This document shows, in pieces, positions 1 to 5,950 of a DNA stretch of 5,950 nt. The notes under the pieces were generated by a model. That model did no database searches. It saw nothing but the letters and a program-made list of their open reading frames with translations, and was not told the origin of the DNA. The translations under genes and the position numbers were made by a program. The stretch comes from Nitrosomonadaceae bacterium (lineage in GTDB: Bacteria > Pseudomonadota > Gammaproteobacteria > Burkholderiales > Nitrosomonadaceae): the NCBI GenBank assembly GCA_024644425.1, contig JAHELA010000094.1, positions 1 through 5,950 of the forward strand, in the 5' to 3' direction. Each line of letters starts with the position of its first letter. The first letter of the stretch is position 1.

Positions 1-2
1 AT

Positions 3-107
3 ATTATTCCAGGATTAACTAAACAAGGTAAACATGAGGCTTTAGCAGATATTTATGATTCAATTGCAGAAATGAAATATTATCGTGAGCATTTTATTAA
101 GACGTAG
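3..107 (+). CDS. C-terminal tail of an unidentified protein (5' end outside window)
   Basis: An open frame enters from the left edge and runs 34 codons to a TAG at 105-107. The other two plus-strand frames close within the first 21 bases, so this is the only frame that could carry a gene here. The visible tail is charged and probably helical, containing EALADIYDSIAEMKYYREHF, with no signal, membrane segment or motif I can assign to a family. It ends 54 bases before glgP on the same strand, so the two could be co-transcribed, and a carbohydrate-related function would fit the neighbourhood, but that is inference only. I do not recognise the protein. The main doubt is that such a short open stretch could occur by chance in AT-rich DNA; its position immediately before the glgP ribosome binding site argues for a real gene end. 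Confidence 0.55.
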   Translation: MIPGLTKQGKHEALADIYDSIAEMKYYREHFIKT

Positions 108-147
108 GGCCCCAATAAGACAATATTTTCATTCATAATCCCCTACC

Positions 148-155
148 AAGGAGAG
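148..155 (+). promoter_or_regulatory. Ribosome binding site of glgP
   Basis: AAGGAGAG is a near-perfect Shine-Dalgarno sequence, six bases before the ATG at 162. It fixes the glgP start. No clear sigma-70 promoter is visible in the 54 bases after the preceding stop codon, so transcription may come from upstream. Confidence 0.85.
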
Positions 156-161
156 TTACGC

Positions 162-2720
162 ATGACTACTGGCACTCAGTTTATTATCGAAGTAAACCCG
201 AAAATTCCTCCTCGTCTAGCTCGCTTGGAGGAGTTAGCCAACAATCTTTGGTACAGTTGGGACCGCCCAACTCGCACCTTATTCTCTAGATTAAATCCTG
301 CATTATGGAAAGCAGTTGGGCATAATCCAAAGGAATTTCTCAAACGAGTAGATGAATCGATCCTGCTAAAAGCAGCAGAAGATCAAGTGTTTCTAGCAAA
401 CTACAACAGCATTCTGTCAGCTTATGACTCGTATCATTTAGAGTTAGCAAACAATAATAGTGATTTAGAATTACAATCACATGATCAGATAGCATACTTC
501 TGCTTCGAATTTGGTCTTCATGAAAGTTTTCCTATTTACTCTGGTGGTCTTGGTATTCTGGCTGGTGACCACTGCAAAGCAGCAAGTGATATGCACCTAC
601 CGTTTGTCGGAGTTGGGCTACTTTACCGCAAGGGTTATTTCTTCCAGACTATTGACAGTGAAGGGAACCAACAGGTTGCCTACACTGATTCGGATTTTGA
701 TCATTTTCCAGTTGCACCTGTATTACGTGAAGACGGTTCAGAAGTACATATTGAGGTGGAATTACCCAAACGTAAAGTAGTGGTAAAAGTATGGAAGGCA
801 GTCCTAGGTCATGTGCGACTTTATTTACTCGATACCGATTTACATGAGAATTCTCTACCAGATCGCAACATCACCCATCAACTCTATGGTGGTGACAAAA
901 CTATGCGCATTGAACAAGAAATTATTCTAGGAATCGGAGGAGTCCGTGCCTTGCAGGAAGTAGGCGTGAAACCAACAATCTGGCATATCAATGAAGGTCA
1001 TGCTGCATTCATGATGCTGGAACGCACTCGTAATCTGGTTCGTCAGGGACTAGATTTTGCCAGCGCACATGAAGCAGTAGCAGCAAATACAGTGTTCACA
1101 ACCCATACTGCAGTACCAGCGGGGCATGACCACTTTAGCGAAACCATGATAAAAACGTATTTTGAGGAATTCTATAATGATCTAAAAATCACCCACGAAG
1201 AATTCATGGCGCTAGGTCATAATACTTCCAAAAACTCAGATTTCAATATGACGGCTTTAGCCATTCGTGGATCACGCTCACATAATGGCGTAAGTAAAAT
1301 ACATGGTGGCGTGTCGGCAAATATTTGCCGTGGACTGTGGCCACAAATTGAACCTGAAGAAAACCCACTTTCGTACATTACAAATGGCGTACATATACCA
1401 ACTTTCTTAGCCCAAGAATGGTCTACAATGTTCGACCGGCATCTCGGCCACGAGTGGCGTAACAAGATATGTGATACAAAATACTGGTCTCGCATTGATA
1501 AAATACCTGATCATTTATTCTGGAGCGCACGCCAAACATTAAAATCGAGCATGCTTTACAGTATACGTGACCGATTAGCTATACAAAATATCAGAAACAG
1601 AAGGTCTGAAACACATCTTGACCGCATGCTCAAGTTTACCGATCCAATCAATCCAAATATTTTGACACTTGGTTTTGCGCGCCGTTTTGCTACTTACAAA
1701 CGTGCTACGCTGCTATTCGAAAATCTGGATAGATTACGTGAGATCATACTCGACCAAGAGCGCCCCGTACTGTTAATCTTTTCCGGGAAAGCACACCCAG
1801 TAGATGTTCCTGGGCAAGATCTGATCCGGCGTGTTAGCGAGTTTGCAAGTTTACCTGAATTTGAAGGAAGGCTTCTGCTGGTTGAGAGCTACGATCTACG
1901 TCTTGCTAGGAGGCTTGTAGCAGGAGTTGATGTATGGCTCAATAATCCCGTTTACCCATTAGAAGCAAGCGGAACCTCTGGGATGAAAGCAGGAATCAAT
2001 GGCGCAATTAATCTGAGCGTGCTGGATGGTTGGTGGGGAGAAGCCTACGATGGAAAGAATGGCTGGGCGATCAAACCAGGGCCAGAAGGCATGGATCCAG
2101 CATCACGTGACAAACAGGAGAGCCAAACACTCTATGAAATTTTGCAAGATCAGGTGGTGCCCCTCTATTATAACCGCGATAAACTAGGTTTTTCACCTGA
2201 ATGGGTCAAAATGGTGAAGCACTCCATGGCATCATTGTTACCCCGTTATAATGCAATGCGCATGGTGGGTGAATATGTAAACAATTTTTATTTGCCTGCT
2301 AGCAAGCAGGGTGCACTCTATGTGGAAAATAATTTTGAAAATGCCAGGAATGTCGCTGCTTGGAAAGAAAAGGTAAAAACTGCCTGGAATGGAGTAACAC
2401 TAAAACGTTTAGATACTCCATGCAAACGTATCAATTTTGGCGATACGCTACATTTCAAAGTTGCCGCAAATTTAAATGGATTGAACCCAAAAGATGTGGT
2501 AGTGGAGTTACTGATTTGTCGTCGGGTCAAGCATCCAGGACTGTATAACGTTAAAAAATACAGCTTCCAAATCGCTGGAACCAAAACATCGGAGGAACAA
2601 TTATTTGAACTGAATCTTGCGCCAGAATTATGTGGCAAACTTGAATGCCATATCCGAATATATCCGTATCATACGTTACTAACTCATCCTTTAGAAATGG
2701 GGATGATGTTGTGGTTATAA
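162..2720 (+). CDS. glgP: Alpha-glucan (glycogen/maltodextrin) phosphorylase, long DUF3417-containing type
   Basis: This cytoplasmic GT35 enzyme uses orthophosphate to release glucose-1-phosphate from the non-reducing ends of alpha-1,4-glucans, and needs pyridoxal phosphate (PLP). Residues about 10-120 match the N-terminal DUF3417 domain of this subfamily, including the NNLWYSWDRPTR stretch. The phosphorylase core follows, with SGGLGILAGD at 127-136, HINEGHAAF at 275-283, TTHTAVPAGHD at 313-323, FARRFATYKR at 505-514 and SGKAHP at 541-546. The PLP-site motif EASGTSGMKAG begins at residue 601, so K609 is the expected Schiff-base lysine. From about residue 740 a beta-rich C-terminal module is present. 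At 852 residues the protein has the usual length of the long alpha-glucan phosphorylase family and differs from the roughly 800-residue E. coli GlgP/MalP type. The ATG is set by a strong ribosome binding site. The gene converges on glgA. Whether glycogen or shorter maltodextrins are preferred cannot be read from sequence. No frame break is seen. Confidence 0.95.
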   Translation: MTTGTQFIIEVNPKIPPRLARLEELANNLWYSWDRPTRTLFSRLNPALWKAVGHNPKEFLKRVDESILLKAAEDQVFLANYNSILSAYDSYHLELANNNSDLELQSHDQIAYFCFEFGLHESFPIYSGGLGILAGDHCKAASDMHLPFVGVGLLYRKGYFFQTIDSEGNQQVAYTDSDFDHFPVAPVLREDGSEVHIEVELPKRKVVVKVWKAVLGHVRLYLLDTDLHENSLPDRNITHQLYGGDKTMRIEQEIILGIGGVRALQEVGVKPTIWHINEGHAAFMMLERTRNLVRQGLDFASAHEAVAANTVFTTHTAVPAGHDHFSETMIKTYFEEFYNDLKITHEEFMALGHNTSKNSDFNMTALAIRGSRSHNGVSKIHGGVSANICRGLWPQIEPEENPLSYITNGVHIPTFLAQEWSTMFDRHLGHEWRNKICDTKYWSRIDKIPDHLFWSARQTLKSSMLYSIRDRLAIQNIRNRRSETHLDRMLKFTDPINPNILTLGFARRFATYKRATLLFENLDRLREIILDQERPVLLIFSGKAHPVDVPGQDLIRRVSEFASLPEFEGRLLLVESYDLRLARRLVAGVDVWLNNPVYPLEASGTSGMKAGINGAINLSVLDGWWGEAYDGKNGWAIKPGPEGMDPASRDKQESQTLYEILQDQVVPLYYNRDKLGFSPEWVKMVKHSMASLLPRYNAMRMVGEYVNNFYLPASKQGALYVENNFENARNVAAWKEKVKTAWNGVTLKRLDTPCKRINFGDTLHFKVAANLNGLNPKDVVVELLICRRVKHPGLYNVKKYSFQIAGTKTSEEQLFELNLAPELCGKLECHIRIYPYHTLLTHPLEMGMMLWL

Positions 2721-2799
2721 AACGATATTCTTGGCAAGAAACATGTAGAGGAACAGCAAATATTTTTTCTCATGAGGTTTGAGGGTATCTCTACGACAT

Positions 2800-4290
2800 T
2801 TAGGATAACAATGATAAGTATATATCCCGATATGCCATCGCACTTGAGTGCCAACTAAAATCCTTTTTCATGCCATTTCTTTGTAATTGACGCCATGTTG
2901 TTTTATTACGATACGCATCAACAACACGCTGAATACCAGAAAGAAGGCTTCCAGGAGCCATTTCATAGAATAAAAACCCACTTGCACTTCCATCAGCAAG
3001 TGTTGTAGGTGTGCAATCTACTACTGTGTCAAGTAGGCCACCTGTAGCGTGTACAAGCGGTGGTGTACCATAGCGTTGGCTATACATCTGGTTCAAACCA
3101 CATGGTTCAAAACGTGATGGCATCAGAAAACTATCTGCACCTCCTTCAATCAAATGTGACAATGTTTCGTCAAAACCTATTTTTACAGCAATTTTTCCAG
3201 GATATTTTTTTTCTAATGCTACCAATTCCCTATCTATACTTCCTTCTCCACTACCCAAAACAGCCAGTTGTGCAGGTAACCTAGCCAGAAATGGTGCGAC
3301 TTGTAATAAAAGATCATAACCCTTTTGGTATGTGTGACGACTTACCATACCAAATAATGGAATATCGGGATCAACAGCCAGACCCATTATTTGTTGTAAG
3401 GCACGTTTATTAATACCTTTGGCAGTTATCTTCTTAACTGAATAATTTTGTGCTAAACAGGGATCGGTTGCTGGATCCCACTCAGCAATATCTATTCCAT
3501 TAATAATTCCACTAATATGATCAGAGCGCCCCGCCAACAAGCCCTGCAATCCAAAACCTAATGTTATGGTCTGAATTTCCTTAGCATAAGTGGGGCTTAC
3601 AGTAATAATGTGATCGGAATAAAAAAGTCCTGCCTTTAAAAATGATATATTGCCATAGTATTCAATGCCATTGATATGAAAGCCCGTAGATGGCAAACCC
3701 AACTGGGTAAGTGTACTAGGTGGGAATACACCTTGAAAAGCAAGGTTGTGTACCGCCATTAATGATACAATTTTTTTCCCTTGATAAAAATACATATATG
3801 CTGGGGTAAGACCACTTTGCCAATCGTTACAATGGACAATATTGGGTCTCCACGCTAGAGGACTATCATCGCTTGCTAAAATTGCACCAATTTTTGAAAG
3901 AAGACCAAAACGTAGCGCATTATCTGGCCAATCTTTCCCATTTGTATTGGTGTATGGTCCGCCACTACGCTGATAAAGACTAGGACAGTCGATAACAAAT
4001 ATTGGAGTACCTTTAGATATGCCCTTACCTTTTGGCAATTTTGCTGACCATAGTACAAATGGCGGGAAATTCAAGAGATTAGGAAACTCCGCAAACTTAC
4101 GTTTGTATCGTAAACTAGCTAGTACCTTTGGGTAACCAGGAATTAGCAAACGCACATCTGCTCCCAATGCTCGAAGTGCTGCTGGTAGCGCAGCACTTAC
4201 ATCACCTAATCCACCAGTCTTGATTAGAGGATGTACCTCAGATGTAATGTACAAAACACTTAGATCTTTACTCAAAGCAATGGACGGCAT
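2800..4290 (-). CDS. glgA: Glycogen synthase (GT5 family)
   Basis: GlgA transfers glucose from ADP-glucose (in some lineages UDP-glucose) to the non-reducing end of an alpha-1,4-glucan. Numbered from the ATG at 4290 (496 residues), the GT5 N-terminal domain opens with VLYITSEV and the donor-binding loop KTGGLGDV at 24-31. HCNDW follows at 153-157 and HNLAFQG at 181-187. The C-terminal Rossmann domain carries SRHTYQKG, with R318 and K323 matching the nucleotide-sugar phosphate contacts of E. coli GlgA, and RFEPCGLNQMY with E395 as the expected catalytic-region glutamate. Length is normal (about 480 in E. coli), with roughly ten extra residues before the first strand. A GTG at 4296 adds two codons and is the only other possible start, because an in-frame stop lies at 4303-4305. 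The Shine-Dalgarno is weak (AAGA), so this choice is uncertain. It lies downstream of pgi on the same strand and faces glgP. Confidence 0.95.
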   Translation of the reverse strand: MPSIALSKDLSVLYITSEVHPLIKTGGLGDVSAALPAALRALGADVRLLIPGYPKVLASLRYKRKFAEFPNLLNFPPFVLWSAKLPKGKGISKGTPIFVIDCPSLYQRSGGPYTNTNGKDWPDNALRFGLLSKIGAILASDDSPLAWRPNIVHCNDWQSGLTPAYMYFYQGKKIVSLMAVHNLAFQGVFPPSTLTQLGLPSTGFHINGIEYYGNISFLKAGLFYSDHIITVSPTYAKEIQTITLGFGLQGLLAGRSDHISGIINGIDIAEWDPATDPCLAQNYSVKKITAKGINKRALQQIMGLAVDPDIPLFGMVSRHTYQKGYDLLLQVAPFLARLPAQLAVLGSGEGSIDRELVALEKKYPGKIAVKIGFDETLSHLIEGGADSFLMPSRFEPCGLNQMYSQRYGTPPLVHATGGLLDTVVDCTPTTLADGSASGFLFYEMAPGSLLSGIQRVVDAYRNKTTWRQLQRNGMKKDFSWHSSAMAYRDIYLSLLS

Positions 4291-4398
4291 AGGCACACAA
4301 TCTTATATAAATATTTTTCGTATAGTTTTTCACTTTGTTATAAAAGCTAAGAAATTTGCATTCTTATCCTCTCAGTATCTATCACATAAAACTATAAA

Positions 4399-4427
4399 AA
4401 TAACAGATATTCCAGGGGATCTGTATT
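4399..4427 (-). terminator. Probable intrinsic terminator of pgi
   Basis: Read on the minus strand, about ten bases after the pgi stop, a six-pair stem ACAGAT/ATCTGT (4403-4408 with 4419-4424) encloses a ten-base loop. Three more A-T pairs extend it past a single bulged base. The descending arm runs straight into TATTTTTATAGTTTT. The placement and T-rich tail fit a rho-independent terminator, but the stem is AT-rich, so it may be leaky and allow some read-through into glgA. Confidence 0.45.
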
Positions 4428-4436
4428 GTTACAATT

Positions 4437-5950
4437 CTACGAATTTCGATTTGCCTTGAAATAATCCATTAGCCCGTTTGTGGACGAATCATGGGACGTT
4501 ATCTGCTCATCCTGCTCCAGTTCATCTAAAATCTTTCTAGCCAAGTATTTACCAAGTTCTACCCCCCATTGATCGAATGGATTGATGTTCCAAACTACAC
4601 TTTGTACAAATACCTTATGTTCATACAGTGCAATAAGTGAGCCCAGTGTTCTTGGATCCAGTTTCTTAAATAAGAATGAAGTAGTAGGCCGATCTCCAGG
4701 AAATATCTTGTGTGGCAATAACTTCTCAAACACTTCATCTGTAGCATGATTCGTTAATAAATCATTTCTAGCCTCAGCATAAACTTCACTTTTATTTTGT
4801 CCACACATTAAAGCCTCAGCCTGCGCAAAGAAATTTGCTAATAACAATTGATGATGATTATCAATTGGGTTGTGACTTATACAAGGCGCCAAAAAGTCTG
4901 CTGGAATAATTTGTGTTCCTTGATGAAGTAATTGGTAAAAGGCATGTTGTCCGTTAGTTCCAGATTCGCCCCATACTACAGTTCCAGTACTATAATCAAT
5001 TTCATTACCATCACGATCTACGCGTTTACCATTACTTTCCATCTCAAGCTGCTGTAGATACGCTGGAAAACGGTGCAGGGACTGGTCATAGGGTAAAATT
5101 GCATGAGATCGAACACCAAAAAAATTAATTTGCCAGATTCCGATAAGGCCAAGTATAACTGGTAAATTTTTTTCTAAAGGAGCCGTGGTAAAATGTTGGT
5201 CCATTTCTCTAGCGCCTGTGAGTAACGAATAAAAATTTTCCATACCTATCGTAAGCGCGATTGGTAACCCTATTGCTGACCATAATGAATAACGGCCACC
5301 CACCCAGTCCCAGAACTCGAACATACCGTCATAATTAATGCCAAATTTTTCTACTTCCTTACGGTTAGTAGAAACTGCGACAAAATGAGAAGAAATATCT
5401 TTTTCTTTGCCCCCATTCACCAGAAACCATTCACGTGCAGCACGTGCATTCGCCATTGTTTCCTGTGTGGTAAAAGTCTTTGAAGCAATAACAAATAGTG
5501 TAGTTTTTGGTTTTAGCCTTTTTAAGATTGTAACCAGTTGAGTGCCATCAATATTTGAAACGAAATGTGGAGTAATATGATTTGAGCTGTAAGGCTTAAG
5601 TGCCTCAGTTACCATCACTGGCCCCAAGTCAGAACCACCAATACCAATATTAACAACGTCAGTGAAATGAGCACCTGAGTATCCTTTAAGCTCGCCATCA
5701 CGTACGGAAGTTGAAAATTGATCCATCTTTTTTAATACTCGTCTAACGTCAAGCATGATATCCGCACCATCCAACATAACAGGATGATCTCCTCGCAATG
5801 CACTATGAAGGGCAGCACGGTTCTCTGTATTATTTACCCTCTCACCACGAAACATCCGAGAAATCCAGTCCTCAAGCCCTTGTTGACGCGCAAGTGCTAT
5901 TAATAATCTGACTGTATCAGTATTAATAGGATGCTTTGAAAAATCCATCA
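4437..5950 (-). CDS. pgi: Glucose-6-phosphate isomerase, 5' end cut by window edge
   Basis: Pgi interconverts glucose-6-phosphate and fructose-6-phosphate in the cytoplasm, joining glycolysis/gluconeogenesis to glycogen metabolism. Of the protein, 503 residues from the methionine at 5948 are visible. That methionine aligns with about residue 51 of E. coli Pgi (its VDYSKNRI), so it is almost certainly internal and about 45-50 residues are missing; the frame stays open to the edge. Numbered from this methionine, both family signatures are intact: DWVGGRYSLWSAIG at 214-227 and VVWNINPFDQWGVELGK ending at K467. The catalytic residues E355, H386 and K514 of E. coli correspond to E304 (in MESNGK), H335 (in TNGQH) and K467. 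The phosphate-binding segments IGIGGSDLG at 101-109 and ASKTFTTQET at 155-164 are also present. The C-terminus SSHDSSTNGL-type ending is kept. The full protein would be about 550 residues, normal for the family. A probable terminator separates it from glgA. Confidence 0.96.
   Translation of the reverse strand, partial: MDFSKHPINTDTVRLLIALARQQGLEDWISRMFRGERVNNTENRAALHSALRGDHPVMLDGADIMLDVRRVLKKMDQFSTSVRDGELKGYSGAHFTDVVNIGIGGSDLGPVMVTEALKPYSSNHITPHFVSNIDGTQLVTILKRLKPKTTLFVIASKTFTTQETMANARAAREWFLVNGGKEKDISSHFVAVSTNRKEVEKFGINYDGMFEFWDWVGGRYSLWSAIGLPIALTIGMENFYSLLTGAREMDQHFTTAPLEKNLPVILGLIGIWQINFFGVRSHAILPYDQSLHRFPAYLQQLEMESNGKRVDRDGNEIDYSTGTVVWGESGTNGQHAFYQLLHQGTQIIPADFLAPCISHNPIDNHHQLLLANFFAQAEALMCGQNKSEVYAEARNDLLTNHATDEVFEKLLPHKIFPGDRPTTSFLFKKLDPRTLGSLIALYEHKVFVQSVVWNINPFDQWGVELGKYLARKILDELEQDEQITSHDSSTNGLMDYFKANRNS

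Noticed and set aside
107..113. GGGCCC palindrome just after the first stop codon
   Set aside because: It is a six-base self-complementary word with no loop or T-run, too short to support a terminator or binding site.
1217..1495. Minus-strand open frame of 92 codons inside glgP
   Set aside because: It is fully contained in a well-supported gene on the other strand and its translation shows no family features. The other short frames inside glgP, glgA and pgi were dismissed for the same reason.
2295..2310. GC-rich hairpin CCTGCT-AGCA-AGCAGG near the end of the glgP catalytic domain
   Set aside because: It lies inside the coding sequence with no T-run on either strand, and the codons give an ordinary stretch of protein. 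It is best explained as a chance palindrome.
4297..4398. Search for a sigma-70 promoter of glgA, including a TATACG -10-like element on the minus strand
   Set aside because: No TTGACA-like -35 lies at the proper distance, and the region is so AT-rich that -10-like words are expected by chance, so no promoter is annotated.
4425..4435. Short palindrome ATTGTTACAAT next to the pgi stop, considered as an operator
   Set aside because: It has five-base arms only, is AT-rich, sits downstream of pgi and partly overlaps the terminator stem. No second copy was noticed near another gene.
5946..5948. The methionine at 5948 as the true start of pgi
   Set aside because: It aligns with about residue 51 of E. 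coli Pgi, and the frame is open to the window edge, where the preceding partial codon is NTG. The gene therefore very likely continues outside the window.

Overview
The window is an ordinary bacterial central-carbon and glycogen metabolism locus with about 42 % GC (sampled by eye). It carries three recognisable genes and the tail of a fourth. The long-form alpha-glucan phosphorylase, the GlgA-type synthase and the Pgi sequence look proteobacterial, most like betaproteobacterial homologues. A lineage such as Nitrosomonadaceae is possible, but that is an impression from the protein sequences and was not tested by any search.

Layout from left to right. Positions 3-107 hold the last 34 codons of an unidentified plus-strand gene that begins outside the window. 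After a 54-base gap with a clear Shine-Dalgarno sequence comes glgP (162-2720, +), an 852-residue alpha-glucan phosphorylase of the long, DUF3417-containing type. It converges on glgA (2800-4290, -), glycogen synthase, across a 79-base gap that has no convincing terminator. Upstream of glgA on the same strand, across a 140-base AT-rich gap, lies pgi (4437-5950, -), glucose-6-phosphate isomerase, whose first 45-50 codons are cut off by the right edge. A probable intrinsic terminator sits just after the pgi stop, so glgA probably has its own promoter.

Together, Pgi interconverts fructose-6-phosphate and glucose-6-phosphate, GlgA builds alpha-1,4-glucan from a nucleotide-glucose, and GlgP breaks the polymer down to glucose-1-phosphate. 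The enzymes linking these steps (phosphoglucomutase, GlgC, branching enzyme) are not in the window. All three identified proteins keep their catalytic motifs, and I see no frameshift, mobile element, CRISPR array, RNA gene or new system. The findings are small, local points about expression signals and gene edges.
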